44,478 bases of DNA from Acidobacteriota bacterium (GCA_028876655.1 JAGWRA010000244.1:1-44478), one strand, 5' to 3'. Positions 32,245 to 41,501 are shown, counted from the stretch's first letter. The notes: generated by a model from the sequence alone, not told the origin. Translations and numbers: made by a program.

Positions 32245-33432
32245 GTGAGTATGAAGACAGACGTATTCGTGGTGGGCGGGGCGCGGACTCCGATGACGGA
32301 TTACACGGGCGCGCTGAAGGACGTCTCGGCGCTCGAGCTGGGGGCGATCGCGGCGCGCGCGGCGTTCGCGAAGACCGGCGTGGACGCCGGGTGGATCGAG
32401 CACACCGTGGTCGGCAACGTCATGCAGACCAGTGCCGATGCCATCTACGGCGCCCGTCATGTCGCCCTGAAGGCCGGCGTGCCGGTCGACGTCCCCGCCC
32501 TCACCGTGAACCGGCTGTGCGGCTCCGGCATCCAGGCGGCCGTCAGCGGCGCGCAGCTCATCCAGCTGGGCGAGGCCGGGCTGGTGCTGACCGGCGGCAT
32601 CGAGAACATGACGCAGGCGCCCCACGTCATCCGCGGCCTGCGCACCGGGCTGAAGCTGAATCAGGGCAAGCTCGAGGACTCGCTCTGGGAGGGGCTCCTC
32701 GATCCCTACTGCGGCTGCACCATGGCCAAGACGGCCGAGAACTGCGCCGCCAAGTACGGCATCTCGCGCGAGCAGCAGGACGAATACGCCGTCCGCAGCC
32801 AGCAGGCGGCGGCGAAGGCGTGGGCGGCCGGCCGGTTCGCCGACGAGGTCGTGCCGGTCGAGATCAAGAGCCGCAAGGGGACGACGATCGTCGACAAGGA
32901 CGATCACCTGCGGCCCGAGACGACGATGGAGATCCTGGCGAAGCTGCCGCCGGCCTTCAGCAAGGACGGCATGGTGACGGCCGGCAACGCCAGCGGCATC
33001 GTCGACGGCGGCGCGGCGCTGATCCTCGCCTCGGCCGACGCCGTGAAGCAGCGCGGGCTGAAGCCGATCGGCCGGATCACCGGCTGGGCGACGGTCGGCG
33101 TGGAGCCGAGCCTGATGGGCATGGGGCCGGCGCCGGCGACGCGCAAGCTGCTGAAGCAGCTCGGGCTGACGCTGAACGACGTGGACCTCATCGAGGTCAA
33201 CGAGGCGTTCGCCGGGCAGTACCTCGCGGTGGAGAAGGATCTCGGCCTCGACCGCAGCCGCGTGAACGTGAACGGCGGCGCGATTGCGCTCGGCCATCCG
33301 CTCGGCATGACGGGGACGCGGCTGCTGCTCACGCTGCTGCTCGAACTGCGGCGGCAGGGGAAGACGCGCGGCCTGGCGACGGCCTGCATCGGCGGCGGCC
33401 AGGGGATCGCGGCGATGGTGGAGACGGTGTAA
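32245..33432 (+). CDS. Thiolase family acetyl-CoA acyltransferase (thiolase 2)
   Basis: The 395-residue enzyme is a second thiolase, distinct from the one at 29578. The nucleophile is C92 in VNRLCGSGIQA; the second half has VNEAFAGQ, NGGAIALGHPLGMTG and TACIGGGQGIA. Compared with thiolase 1 it has Met instead of Cys in GHPLGMTG, a usual variation between subfamilies. I chose GTG at 32245 because GGGAG lies six bases ahead; an ATG at 32251 is the alternative. The short spacing to hbd-like downstream (157 bp, two hairpin repeats) and shared pathway suggest that the two work together in beta-oxidation or acetoacetyl-CoA metabolism. Confidence 0.93.
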   Translation: MSMKTDVFVVGGARTPMTDYTGALKDVSALELGAIAARAAFAKTGVDAGWIEHTVVGNVMQTSADAIYGARHVALKAGVPVDVPALTVNRLCGSGIQAAVSGAQLIQLGEAGLVLTGGIENMTQAPHVIRGLRTGLKLNQGKLEDSLWEGLLDPYCGCTMAKTAENCAAKYGISREQQDEYAVRSQQAAAKAWAAGRFADEVVPVEIKSRKGTTIVDKDDHLRPETTMEILAKLPPAFSKDGMVTAGNASGIVDGGAALILASADAVKQRGLKPIGRITGWATVGVEPSLMGMGPAPATRKLLKQLGLTLNDVDLIEVNEAFAGQYLAVEKDLGLDRSRVNVNGGAIALGHPLGMTGTRLLLTLLLELRRQGKTRGLATACIGGGQGIAAMVETV

Positions 33433-33437
33433 GAGGC

Positions 33438-33487
33438 AGGATCCGGCGCGTCAGCGACGGCCACGCGCGGGGGTGGGGCCCGACGTG
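33438..33487 (+). repeat. Dispersed hairpin repeat, copy 3 (degenerate)
   Basis: AGGATCCGGCGCGTCAGCGA is followed by CGCGCGGGGGTGGGGCCCGACGTG, a decayed form of the hairpin in copies 1 and 4. It directly follows the thiolase 2 stop and is in tandem with copy 4, 30 bp further on. Confidence 0.7.
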
Positions 33488-33516
33488 CCAGTCCAGGTGG
33501 CCATGCCGCCTGTCGA

Positions 33517-33570
33517 AGGATCCGGAGCGTAAGCGACGGCAACGCGTGGGGGTGGGGCCCCACGCGAACT
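33517..33570 (+). repeat. Dispersed hairpin repeat, copy 4
   Basis: The unit starts AGGATCCGGAGCGTAAGCGA and has the hairpin CGCGTGGGG-(gtgggg)-CCCCACGCG at 33543-33566. It is nearly identical to the copy upstream of tsaD, 18.6 kb away. It precedes the 3-hydroxyacyl-CoA dehydrogenase gene, whose own ribosome site (CGGAGACAG) lies after the repeat. Confidence 0.8.
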
Positions 33571-33588
33571 GATAAATCGGAGACAGAC

Positions 33589-34443
33589 ATGGAGATTCGT
33601 ACCGTTGGCGTGCTCGGATGCGGCCTGATGGGCTCGGGTATCGCGCAGGTCTGCGCGCAGTCCGGCTACAAGACGATCGTGCGCGAGGTCGACGATGCCT
33701 TCCTGCAGCGGGGGCTGACGCGCATCAAGAAGTTCCTCGAGGACGGGGTCACCAAGGGGAAGGTCACGGCCGAGGTGCGCGACAAGACGCTCGCGAACCT
33801 CAGCGGCACCACCTCCTTCAACGAGATGAAGGAGTGCGACCTCATCATCGAGGCCATCGTCGAGAACCTCGACGACAAGCTCCAGACCTACGCCGGGCTC
33901 GACGCCGTGGTGAAGGACCACACGATCTTCGTCAGCAACACCTCGTCGCTGTGCGTCACGCAGCTGGCGGCCGGCACGAAGCGGCCCGACCGGTTCGCGG
34001 GGCTGCACTTCTTCAACCCGGTGCCGATCATGAAGCTCGTCGAGGTGATCCGCGCGCTGCAGACCAGCGACGAGACCTACGAGCGGGTGTTCGGGTTCGC
34101 CCAGTCGCTGGGCAAGGACCCCGTGACGGCGCCCGATCGGCCGGGCTTCATCGTGAACCGGCTGCTCGTCCCCTACCTGCTCGACGCCATCCGGTGCTAC
34201 GAGAACGGGCTCGGGACGCTCGAGGACATCGACAAGGGGATGAAGCTGGGCTGCGGCTACCCGATGGGGCCGTTCACGCTGCTGGACTTTGTGGGGCTCG
34301 ACACGACGTACTACATCGCGAACATCATGTTCGAGGAGTACCGTGAGCCGGCCTTCGCGCCGCCACCGCTGCTGAAGCGGATGGTGGCCGCCGGCCGCCT
34401 GGGCCGCAAGAGCGGCCGCGGCTTCTATACCTACAGCAAGTGA
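33589..34443 (+). CDS. 3-hydroxybutyryl-CoA (3-hydroxyacyl-CoA) dehydrogenase
   Basis: The 284-residue NAD-dependent enzyme interconverts 3-hydroxyacyl-CoA and 3-ketoacyl-CoA. The Rossmann motif [17 protein letters not shown] (residues 9-25), SNTSSL and the catalytic H140 in [17 protein letters not shown] are all present. The C-terminal domain has [15 protein letters not shown] and [21 protein letters not shown]. Length fits stand-alone Hbd/PaaH proteins rather than the FadB fusion. CGGAGACAG just before the ATG is a good ribosome site. It follows thiolase 2, consistent with consecutive beta-oxidation steps. A strong 12-bp hairpin follows the stop. Confidence 0.95.
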   Translation: MEIRTVGVLGCGLMGSGIAQVCAQSGYKTIVREVDDAFLQRGLTRIKKFLEDGVTKGKVTAEVRDKTLANLSGTTSFNEMKECDLIIEAIVENLDDKLQTYAGLDAVVKDHTIFVSNTSSLCVTQLAAGTKRPDRFAGLHFFNPVPIMKLVEVIRALQTSDETYERVFGFAQSLGKDPVTAPDRPGFIVNRLLVPYLLDAIRCYENGLGTLEDIDKGMKLGCGYPMGPFTLLDFVGLDTTYYIANIMFEEYREPAFAPPPLLKRMVAAGRLGRKSGRGFYTYSK

Positions 34444-34452
34444 GACCGGCCG

Positions 34453-34482
34453 GGGAGCGGCCCGCCACGCCGGGCCGCTCCC
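34453..34482 (+). terminator. 12-bp perfect hairpin after the 3-hydroxyacyl-CoA dehydrogenase gene
   Basis: GGGAGCGGCCCG-(ccacgc)-CGGGCCGCTCCC starts 9 bp after the stop codon. No U-tract follows, so it is a likely but not canonical intrinsic terminator; a similar stem lies at 38354-38383. Confidence 0.5.
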
Positions 34483-34528
34483 GCGCCGTCATCGCTTCGT
34501 GGCCGGGCCGGCCCGGCCGACACATCTC

Positions 34529-35128
34529 ATGCAGAACCTGATCCGCGATCTGCTCGCCGCGCTGGGGGAGGACCCCGATCGCGAGGGACTCCTCGACACG
34601 CCGAAGCGCGTCGAGAAGGCCCTGCGCTTCCTGACGAGCGGCTACGAGGCCGACGTCGCACAGGTGCTCAACAACGCCCTCTTCACGGTCGACTACAGCG
34701 AGATGGTCATCGTGAAGGACATCGACTTCTACAGCCTCTGCGAGCACCACCTGCTGCCGTTCTTCGGGAAGTGCCACGTCGCCTACATCCCGAGCACGAA
34801 GGTCATCGGCCTCAGCAAGGTGCCGCGCCTGGTCGACATCTTCAGCCGCCGGCTGCAGATCCAGGAGCGGCTGACCAGCCAGATCGCCGAGACGATCCAG
34901 GACACCATCCAGCCGCTGGGCGTCGCCGTCGTCATGGAGGCCACGCACCTGTGCATGGCCATGCGCGGCGTCGAGAAGCAGAACTCGTTCGCCGTCACCA
35001 GCGCCATGCTGGGCGCGTTCCGCAACAGCGCGCGCACCCGCCTCGAGTTCCTCGAGCTGATCCGCCGCCGCAGCGCCGTGCCGTCCGCCGTCGACGCCGT
35101 CGCCGCGATCTCGCGCGCCGAGGACTGA
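34529..35128 (+). CDS. folE: GTP cyclohydrolase I
   Basis: The 199-residue enzyme converts GTP to 7,8-dihydroneopterin triphosphate, the first step of folate (and pterin) synthesis. Zinc ligands C71, H74 and C142 are in [20 protein letters not shown] and [13 protein letters not shown]. Other family motifs are [19 protein letters not shown] and [20 protein letters not shown]. The ATG at 34529 begins the family's N-terminal helix; an in-frame GTG at 34499 would add ten residues encoded by an 18-bp palindrome (34501-34518), less likely. No Shine-Dalgarno is apparent. The SLC13-type transporter gene follows 11 bp later. Confidence 0.95.
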   Translation: MQNLIRDLLAALGEDPDREGLLDTPKRVEKALRFLTSGYEADVAQVLNNALFTVDYSEMVIVKDIDFYSLCEHHLLPFFGKCHVAYIPSTKVIGLSKVPRLVDIFSRRLQIQERLTSQIAETIQDTIQPLGVAVVMEATHLCMAMRGVEKQNSFAVTSAMLGAFRNSARTRLEFLELIRRRSAVPSAVDAVAAISRAED

Positions 35129-35139
35129 GCGCCCCGGGG

Positions 35140-36357
35140 ATGGCTGCCGGATCCGCGGCGCCCGCCCTCATCTTCCTGCTGACCTACCTCGTGGTGGCCG
35201 TCGGACGGCTGCCGTTCCTGCGCGTCGACCGGACCGGCGCCGCCGTCATCGGCGCCATCCTGATGGTCGTCGCCGGCGGCCTGGGCCTGGACGCCGCCTA
35301 CCGCACGATCGACTACCGGACGCTCGGCCTGCTGTTCGGCATGATGGTCCTCGTCGCCCACCTGCGCCTGTCGGGGGCCTTCGCCTGGCTCGCCGAGTGG
35401 ATCGTCCAGCGCGTCCGCCGCCCGCTCGCCCTGCTGGCCGTCATCGTCGCGGTCGCCGGGACGCTGTCGGCCCTGTTCGTGAACGACACCATCTGCCTCG
35501 TCTTCACCCCCGTGGTGCTCGACCTGGCCGAGGCGCGCGGGCTGTCGCCGCTGCCGCTGCTGGTGGGCCTGGCGACCGGCGCCAACATCGGCAGCGTGGC
35601 GACGGTGACCGGCAACCCGCAGAACATGCTGATCGGCAGCCTGTCGCGGATGACCTATCTCGGGTTCCTCGGCCACCTGGCACCGGTCGCCGTCGTCGGC
35701 CTCGGTCTCGACGTGCTGGTCATCGGCCTCGTCTTCCGCCAGGAACTCGCGAGGGGCGGCCGGACGGCCACCCTGCCGGCGCCGCCGGTGCACCGCGGCC
35801 TGATGATCAAGGCCCTCGTCGTCGCCGCCGGCGTCCTGGCGGGCTTCCTCGCCGGCTACGACACGGCGGTGGTCGCCCTGGCCGGCGCCGCCGTCCTGCT
35901 GGTGACGCGCCGCGTCAACCCGCGCAAGGTCTACCAGGAGATCGACTGGGACCTGCTGATGCTGTTCATCGGCCTCTTCGTCGTCATCGGCGGCGTGGAG
36001 CACGCCGGGCTCGACCAGGTCTTCTTCACCCTGCTGCAGCCGATCGGCGTGGCGACGGTGGGCGGCCTGACGGTCGCGGCGGCCGTTCTGTCGAATCTGG
36101 TGAGCAACGTCCCCGCCGTCATGCTGTTCACCCGCCTGGTCCCGCGCCTGCCCGATCCCGGCACGGCCTGGCTGACGCTGGCCATGGCGAGCACCCTCGC
36201 CGGGAACCTGACGATCGTCGGCTCCATCGCGAACCTGATCGTCGTGGAAGGCGCCGCCCGGCGCCGCGTCCGCCTGTCGTTCTGGCAGTACCTGAAGGTC
36301 GGCGTGCCGCTCACGCTGTGCACCCTCCTCGTCGGCATCCTCTGGCTGGGGCGCTGA
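35140..36357 (+). CDS. SLC13/ArsB-type (ion transporter superfamily) anion permease
   Basis: The 405-residue inner-membrane protein has 10-11 hydrophobic helices. Two-fold repeated motifs mark the ion-transporter superfamily: FVNDTICLVFTPVVL with TGANIGSVATVTGNPQNMLI in the first half, and VSNVPAVMLF with LAGNLTIVGSIANLIVVEGA in the second. ArsB, NhaD, and SLC13 carriers for dicarboxylates or sulfate share them. The substrate cannot be set from sequence. It begins 11 bp after folE with CCGGGGA as a weak ribosome site, so it may be co-transcribed, without obvious functional link. Confidence 0.9.
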   Translation: MAAGSAAPALIFLLTYLVVAVGRLPFLRVDRTGAAVIGAILMVVAGGLGLDAAYRTIDYRTLGLLFGMMVLVAHLRLSGAFAWLAEWIVQRVRRPLALLAVIVAVAGTLSALFVNDTICLVFTPVVLDLAEARGLSPLPLLVGLATGANIGSVATVTGNPQNMLIGSLSRMTYLGFLGHLAPVAVVGLGLDVLVIGLVFRQELARGGRTATLPAPPVHRGLMIKALVVAAGVLAGFLAGYDTAVVALAGAAVLLVTRRVNPRKVYQEIDWDLLMLFIGLFVVIGGVEHAGLDQVFFTLLQPIGVATVGGLTVAAAVLSNLVSNVPAVMLFTRLVPRLPDPGTAWLTLAMASTLAGNLTIVGSIANLIVVEGAARRRVRLSFWQYLKVGVPLTLCTLLVGILWLGR

Positions 36358-36510
36358 CCGTCCGGCGGAAGAATCGCCGCACGGGCCCGTGTTGTGTGCT
36401 ATCGTCCGACGCGCTCCGCGGTCGAACCGGCGGGGCGGTTCAGCGGAGCGGGGGCTCGCCCGGTAGCTGGCGCGGGGATACGCCGGCAGTCATTGCACAA
36501 CGGAGGCATC

Positions 36511-37836
36511 ATGACGCGAAGGATGGCGGCGATGGGAGTGCTCGGGCTGGCGCTGGCGGCGACGCCGCTGGTGCACGCGCAGCCCGCGGGGCAAGGGGCG
36601 GCCGGGACGGCTGCGAAGGCGAGCACGACGTTCGTGCACTGCGGCACGCTGATCGCGGACGCGGACCAGCCGGCCATTCCGGGCGGCGACGTGATCATCA
36701 CCAACGGGCAGGTGACGGCGGTCGGCCCCAGCCTCACCGCGCCGGCCGGAGCGGAGCGGCAGGACCTGTCGCGCTACACCTGCATGCCGGGACTCGTCGA
36801 TGCGCACATCCACCTCACGACCGGGCCGCGGGGGCAGTATCCCTCGCTGCCCCTGGCCGCGATCCGGGCGTCCAAGGACATGGAATACGCGCTGCATTCC
36901 GGCATCGTCGGCGTGCGCGTGCTGGGCACGGACGGATTCATCGACGTGGCGGTGAAGGATGCCATCGACGAAGGGACCATTCCCGGCCCGCACATGATTC
37001 CGGCGGCCCACGCGATCTCCATTCCCGGCGGCCACGGCGACTTCTACAACTTCCCGCCGAGCCTGACGCCGGAGAACTACTACACGCCCGTGAACGGCTT
37101 CATCAATTCGCCAGCCGACGCCGAGGCGGCGGTGCACTGGCAGCTGAAGTACGGGGCGCGCGTCATCAAGGTTCTCGCGTCCGGCGGCGTGCTGTCACCT
37201 CTGGACTCACCGATGTCGGAACAGGTCTCGCCCGAGGAACTGAAGGTGATCGTCGAGCAGGCGCACGCCGCGCACGTGAAGGTGGCGGCGCACGACGAGA
37301 ACCTGCCGACGATCTGGGCGGCGCTGCGCGCGGGCGTCGACTCCATCGAGCACGGCGCCGGGCTGGATCAGGACGCGGCGAATTACATGAAAGAGCACGG
37401 TGTGTACCTGACGGAGACGTTGTACATCGCGAACAACATCGTCGAGCAGGGGGCGAAGGTGCACATGCCGGACTACGTGGTTCGCAAGGCGAACATGATC
37501 TGGCAGGGGGAGCTGCAGGGGTTCAGGATTGCGCTGAAGAGCGGCCTCAAGATCGACGCGGGCTCCGATCAGGGCTATGGGCCGGGGACGGCCACGCTGC
37601 GCGACGAGCTCATGACCGAGGTGCGGTTCGGGGCGACGCCGCAGCAGGCGCTGCGCTTCGGCACGAAGGCGAGCGCCGATCTGCTGGGCCTCGACGACCT
37701 GGGGACGATTGCGAAGGGGAAGGAAGGCGACATCGTGGCCGTGGAGGGGAACCCGCTCGAGGACATCCACGCGCTGGAACGGGTGCGCGCCGTGATCTTC
37801 AAGGGGCACGCCGTCCCGCCCGCGAACGAGCGCTAG
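36511..37836 (+). CDS. Secreted amidohydrolase family protein
   Basis: The 441-residue protein carries a signal peptide (MAAMGVLGLALAATPLVHA, cut before QPAG) and a metal-dependent amidohydrolase (TIM-barrel) domain similar to imidazolonepropionase/prolidase-like enzymes. Metal-binding residues: H99 and H101 in LVDAHIHLTTG, the carbamylated-lysine candidate in ARVIKVLASGGV, His in VAAHDEN and SIEHGAG, and the catalytic Asp in DAGSDQG. The C-terminal beta-sandwich tail is AKGKEGDIVAVEGNPLEDI. Members with signal peptides often hydrolyse Xaa-Pro dipeptides or cyclic amides; the substrate is not predicted. GGAGG four bases before the ATG decides the start. The DinB-like gene follows after 1 nt. 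Confidence 0.93.
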   Translation: MTRRMAAMGVLGLALAATPLVHAQPAGQGAAGTAAKASTTFVHCGTLIADADQPAIPGGDVIITNGQVTAVGPSLTAPAGAERQDLSRYTCMPGLVDAHIHLTTGPRGQYPSLPLAAIRASKDMEYALHSGIVGVRVLGTDGFIDVAVKDAIDEGTIPGPHMIPAAHAISIPGGHGDFYNFPPSLTPENYYTPVNGFINSPADAEAAVHWQLKYGARVIKVLASGGVLSPLDSPMSEQVSPEELKVIVEQAHAAHVKVAAHDENLPTIWAALRAGVDSIEHGAGLDQDAANYMKEHGVYLTETLYIANNIVEQGAKVHMPDYVVRKANMIWQGELQGFRIALKSGLKIDAGSDQGYGPGTATLRDELMTEVRFGATPQQALRFGTKASADLLGLDDLGTIAKGKEGDIVAVEGNPLEDIHALERVRAVIFKGHAVPPANER

Positions 37837-37837
37837 G

Positions 37838-38347
37838 ATGACCGCGACGCCTGAGGCCGCGCTGGAGGAACCCGGGGCACGCCAGCTGCTCCGGCACGCC
37901 GTGGCGACGCTGGCCTATCGCGGGGGCAAGGTCCTGCGCGGCGTTCCCCCGGAGGTCGCCGGGTTCAAGGCCGGGCCGGCGACCCGGACGCCGGCCGAGA
38001 TCCTGGCGCACGTCTGCGACCTGCTCGACTGGGCGCTGTCGATTGCCAGGGGCCAGCAGGCCTGGCACGACTCGACGCCGCAAGCCGAGTGGGGGCGCGA
38101 CGTGGCCCGGTTCCACGAGGGGCTGGCGGCCTTCGACGCCTGCCTGGCCTCCGACGCCCCGCTCGGCGCCTCCGCCAGCCTGCTCTTCCAGGGGCCGATC
38201 GCGGACGCGCTGACACACGTTGGCCAGATCGCGCTCCTCAGGCGGTTGGCCGGGGCGCCGGTGAAGGGGGAGAACTACGCGAAGGCCGAGATCGTGGCGG
38301 GACGGGTCGGACCGGAGCAGGCGGCCCCGCGCCGCGAGTTAGACTGA
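37838..38347 (+). CDS. DinB-like (DinB_2 superfamily) four-helix protein
   Basis: The 169-residue protein is recognised as DinB/YfiT-like from helical pattern and His placement: ILAHVCDLLDWALSIARGQ (about residues 55-73) and ADALTHVGQIALLRRLAG near the C-terminus, where THxGQxxxLRR is typical. Proteins of this superfamily bind a metal through three His and include thiol transferases; a specific reaction is not predictable. The start follows the amidohydrolase stop by 1 nt (TAGGATG), so the two are co-translated. A strong hairpin separates it from the convergent receptor gene. Confidence 0.8.
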   Translation: MTATPEAALEEPGARQLLRHAVATLAYRGGKVLRGVPPEVAGFKAGPATRTPAEILAHVCDLLDWALSIARGQQAWHDSTPQAEWGRDVARFHEGLAAFDACLASDAPLGASASLLFQGPIADALTHVGQIALLRRLAGAPVKGENYAKAEIVAGRVGPEQAAPRRELD

Positions 38348-38353
38348 CCCGGC

Positions 38354-38383
38354 GGGCGGGAGCGGCCGTGACCGCTCCCGCCC
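38354..38383. terminator. Bidirectional hairpin between convergent genes
   Basis: GGGCGGGAGCGG-(ccgtga)-CCGCTCCCGCCC is a perfect 12-bp stem 7 bp after the DinB-like stop and 17 bp beyond the end of the TonB-dependent receptor gene. Its symmetry and location between convergent ends support a two-way terminator, though no U-tract is present. Confidence 0.55.
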
Positions 38384-38399
38384 GTGAGGGTTGGCGAGG

Positions 38400-41243
38400 C
38401 TAGAAGGTGTAGCTGATCCCCAGCCGCATGATCCGCGGCCCGAGCAGGCCGGTCGGCAGCCCGAAGCTGGGGTAGGTGTTCACCACGCCCGTCACCGGGT
38501 TGGTGACCCTCGACACGCCGGTGAACGGGTTCCAGTCGTAGGCCGTCGCGGCGTTGAACAGGTTGTAGGCGTCGAAGCTCGCCTCGAGAGTGCCGTTGCC
38601 GAGACGGAAGCTCTTGGCGAGGCGGATGTCCATGGTCTTGATCGCCGGCGTCCGGACCGTGCCGGGCGCGTTCGCGAAGATCACCGTGTTCCCCTGGTTC
38701 AACTTCACGCGCAGCACGCGGAACGGCGCACCCGACGTGTTCGACCAGGGCGTGCCGCTCTGTGCACGGATGTTCGCGCTGAACAGGATCCCGTGCGGGA
38801 ACAGGTAGCTGCCGGTCAGCTTGAAGGTCTGCGGGCGGTCGAAGAAGGTCGCCCCCTTCGAGTTGATCAGCGTGTTCGGATCGTTCAGGGCGGCGCTCCC
38901 GTTGTAGATCCCGACGTACGTGTTGTCCTGCGTCGCCTTGCCGTAGGTGTAGCCCGCCAGCATCTGCCAGCGGTGTGACAGCCGCTTGGTGGCCGTGATT
39001 TCGATCCCCTTGTAGTCCTGGTTCAGTTCGGCGCTGTTCGTGTAGTAGAGGTGCGTCAGCGCCAGGGTCGCCGGGTCCTGGTTGTACACCGTCAGCGTGC
39101 TGTCATCGGCCGTGCCGACGACGCCGTCCGGGCCGGGGTCGACCACGGTCATCGGCGTGTAGGAGGCGGCGGTGACGGCCGTGTTGATCGGGCCGAACTG
39201 GTTGCGCTCCTGCCGGTACGTCCCCGTGACGCTCAACCGGAAGTCCGGCATCAGCTCGCGGTCGATGCCGAGGATCACCTCGTTGGTGTACGGCTGCTTG
39301 AGGTTCGGATTGAACGAGGAGATGTTCGCGCCGCCGACGGCGACGAGGGCGCCGGTCTCGTTCGGCTGGAATTTGCCGTCGCCGTTCAGGTCGTTCCAGA
39401 CGTACTGCTGGTAGGAGGACCCGTTCAGGTTGACGGTGTTCGGCGTGCCGGTGCTCAGCGTGTAGTAGTACCGCGCCGCCGACGCCTTGATGGCCGTCTT
39501 GCCGTCGCCGGTCACGTCGTAGATGACGCCGACGCGCGGCGACACCGTGTTCCAGGTGATGACGTTGTTGACGGCGGAGAAGGAACGGGCGGGCGCGAAG
39601 GTCCCCGCCGGGCTGGACTGCGCCGGCAGGTAGCCGTTGGTCCGCTGGTAGCGCAGGCCCCCGTTGATCGTCCAGTTCTTGACGCTGATCGAGTCCTGTC
39701 CGAAGACGGCGAACGTGTCGACGTTGGCGGCCGAGTCGACCGGCGTGTTGTACTCCGTGACGTACGCCGGGGCGCCGTTCAGCGTGTACTGCAGGATGTC
39801 CCCGTTGCGCGTCTGGTCGGACACGGTCGGCGCGTGGGCGTAGTCGATGCCAACCCGGAATTCGTGTCGCGTGCCGTGGAAGTTGTCCACGTAGTACGAG
39901 AGGTTCGCGTTGGTCTGCAGCCGCTTCCGGAGGAACCGGTACCCGACCGTGTTCGCGCCGCTCGTGATGTTCGTCGCCAGATCGTACGTCGAGACGTCCG
40001 TCGACTTCAGGTACAGCGGGAACAGCAGGTCGTTGTAGCTGATGCGCGCGTCGAGGAACGCGTGGCTGCTCAGGACCGAGTTCCACAGCCCCTGGTAGAT
40101 GGAGGTGGTGTCGTCCTCCTTCCAGTCCGAGGCCGGCGTGTTGAACGCGCTCGCCCCGCGGTTCGGCTTGTAGTACTTCTGCCGGCTCACGAAGCCGGTG
40201 AACCGGTTGTTCTGGTTCAGCTGGTAGGTGAAGTTGCCGATGCCGGACGTGATGTTCGTCTGCTCGATCTGCGGGAAGCCCGGCACGTTGACGTGCACGC
40301 GCCAGTCGCGGAACGAGGTGAAGAACTGCAGCTTGTGCTTCACGATCGGGCCGCCGAGCTGGAAGTTGGCGTCCGACACGAAGTCGACGTTGCCGGCCGA
40401 GGGCGCCAGCCCCTGGTTCTCCAGCGCGCTGTCGATGTTCGACGACTGCGTCTGGTGCCCCTGCCAGTAGAACGACCCCGAGCCGTGGAACTCGTCGGTG
40501 CCGCTCTTGGTCACCATGTTCATGAAGACGCCGCCCGACGGCACCGACAGGTCGATGGCGCCGACCGACACCTGGATTTCCTGGAAGGCGTCGTAGTCGT
40601 AGTAGAACTGCGTGTACCCGATGGCCGCCGGGTCGCCGACGTTGATGCCGTTCAGGTACTGCGTGTTCTGCCCGTTGCTCGTGCCGCGCGCCGACATGCC
40701 CGCCTGCAGGCCACCCTGGTCGCCGCCGACGTCGGGCCGGTTGGTCGCCAGGCCGGGAATCTTGTACTCGGCCATCGACCAGATGTCGCGCCCGCCCGGC
40801 GTCGATTCCAGCAGCTGCTTGCTCAGCGTCGTGCTCACGGTCGCGCTGGTCGTATCGACGGTGGGCGACTCACCCGTGACCGTGACCGACTGTTCGACCT
40901 TGGCCAGCTCCATCTGCAGCTCGAGCGGCGTGGTCTGCCCGACGCTCACGATGATGCCGGGCCGCATCAGCGTGGCGAAGCCCTGCAGCTCGATCTTCAC
41001 TTCGTACGTGCCCGGGAAGAGCGACGGAAAGCGGTAGACGCCGGTGGAGTCGGTGACGCCGGTCATCGAGCCCGCGACCAGCACGGGGCTGCTGATCGTG
41101 ATCGTGGCGCCGGGCAGGGCGCCGCCCTGCGCGTCCTTCAGGTGGATCAGAATGCTGCCGGTCTGGATCTGCGCCTGCGCCGGCACCTGTGCCAGCAGCA
41201 GGACGGCCAGCCCCAGGAGTACGGTCTTGCCAAGTCGGACCAT
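38400..41243 (-). CDS. TonB-dependent receptor with carboxypeptidase-regulatory N-domain (Oar-like)
   Basis: The 947-residue outer-membrane protein starts with a signal peptide (MVRLGKTVLLGLAVLLLAQV, cut after AQA). A carboxypeptidase-regulatory/beta-sandwich domain follows at about 27-110 (GALPGATITISSP; GVYRFPSLFPGTYEVKIELQ). The plug spans about 120-240 (GGVFMNMVTKSGTDEFHGSG). The 22-strand barrel runs to the C-terminal aromatic IMRLGISYTF. This layout is typical of the Oar-like receptors expanded in Acidobacteriota; the ligand is unknown and no SusD-like partner lies nearby. The start at 41243 is set by GGGGGGAGACC. A 9-bp hairpin (41305-41325) and TATCAT (41364-41359) lie in the leader. 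Confidence 0.95.
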   Translation of the reverse strand: MVRLGKTVLLGLAVLLLAQVPAQAQIQTGSILIHLKDAQGGALPGATITISSPVLVAGSMTGVTDSTGVYRFPSLFPGTYEVKIELQGFATLMRPGIIVSVGQTTPLELQMELAKVEQSVTVTGESPTVDTTSATVSTTLSKQLLESTPGGRDIWSMAEYKIPGLATNRPDVGGDQGGLQAGMSARGTSNGQNTQYLNGINVGDPAAIGYTQFYYDYDAFQEIQVSVGAIDLSVPSGGVFMNMVTKSGTDEFHGSGSFYWQGHQTQSSNIDSALENQGLAPSAGNVDFVSDANFQLGGPIVKHKLQFFTSFRDWRVHVNVPGFPQIEQTNITSGIGNFTYQLNQNNRFTGFVSRQKYYKPNRGASAFNTPASDWKEDDTTSIYQGLWNSVLSSHAFLDARISYNDLLFPLYLKSTDVSTYDLATNITSGANTVGYRFLRKRLQTNANLSYYVDNFHGTRHEFRVGIDYAHAPTVSDQTRNGDILQYTLNGAPAYVTEYNTPVDSAANVDTFAVFGQDSISVKNWTINGGLRYQRTNGYLPAQSSPAGTFAPARSFSAVNNVITWNTVSPRVGVIYDVTGDGKTAIKASAARYYYTLSTGTPNTVNLNGSSYQQYVWNDLNGDGKFQPNETGALVAVGGANISSFNPNLKQPYTNEVILGIDRELMPDFRLSVTGTYRQERNQFGPINTAVTAASYTPMTVVDPGPDGVVGTADDSTLTVYNQDPATLALTHLYYTNSAELNQDYKGIEITATKRLSHRWQMLAGYTYGKATQDNTYVGIYNGSAALNDPNTLINSKGATFFDRPQTFKLTGSYLFPHGILFSANIRAQSGTPWSNTSGAPFRVLRVKLNQGNTVIFANAPGTVRTPAIKTMDIRLAKSFRLGNGTLEASFDAYNLFNAATAYDWNPFTGVSRVTNPVTGVVNTYPSFGLPTGLLGPRIMRLGISYTF

Positions 41244-41304
41244 GGTCTCCCCCCTTGCGAACCGCCACGCGAGCGGCACGCCGGACCGATTGCACGGCCG
41301 CCGG

Positions 41305-41325
41305 GCCCGCGCGCCGCGCGCGGGC
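41305..41325 (-). promoter_or_regulatory. Leader hairpin of the TonB-dependent receptor gene
   Basis: GCCCGCGCG-(ccg)-CGCGCGGGC is a perfect 9-bp stem about 60 bp before the receptor ATG at 41243 and downstream of a -10-like TATCAT (41364-41359). It could affect translation or stabilise the mRNA; its role is unproven. Confidence 0.35.
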
Positions 41326-41495
41326 TCGACGCCCAACCTTGCAGTTGTTGAGCAAAGGATGATAGCGCCGCGCGGGGCGGCATCTTCACGGGAACTCAGC
41401 GGGCGAATGGCTTGTGTGCAATACCGCCGAGCTGTCCGGCACGGCGTTCAGGTCGCGTCCCGGACGTGGCGGGATGAAGGGTTGGACCAGGACGG

Positions 41496-41501
41496 TATAC
41501 T
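41496..41501 (+). promoter_or_regulatory. -10-like TATACT 7 bp before an ATG
   Basis: TATACT at 41496-41501 ends 7 bp before the ATG at 41509 and no Shine-Dalgarno is present, the same spacing as for mtnA and the HD hydrolase gene. It suggests a leaderless transcript. Confidence 0.45.

Noticed and set aside
39051-41351. 766-codon plus-strand open frame over the TonB-dependent receptor
   Set aside because: Antisense shadow of the receptor; low-complexity Arg/Val/Asp composition and no recognisable domain.
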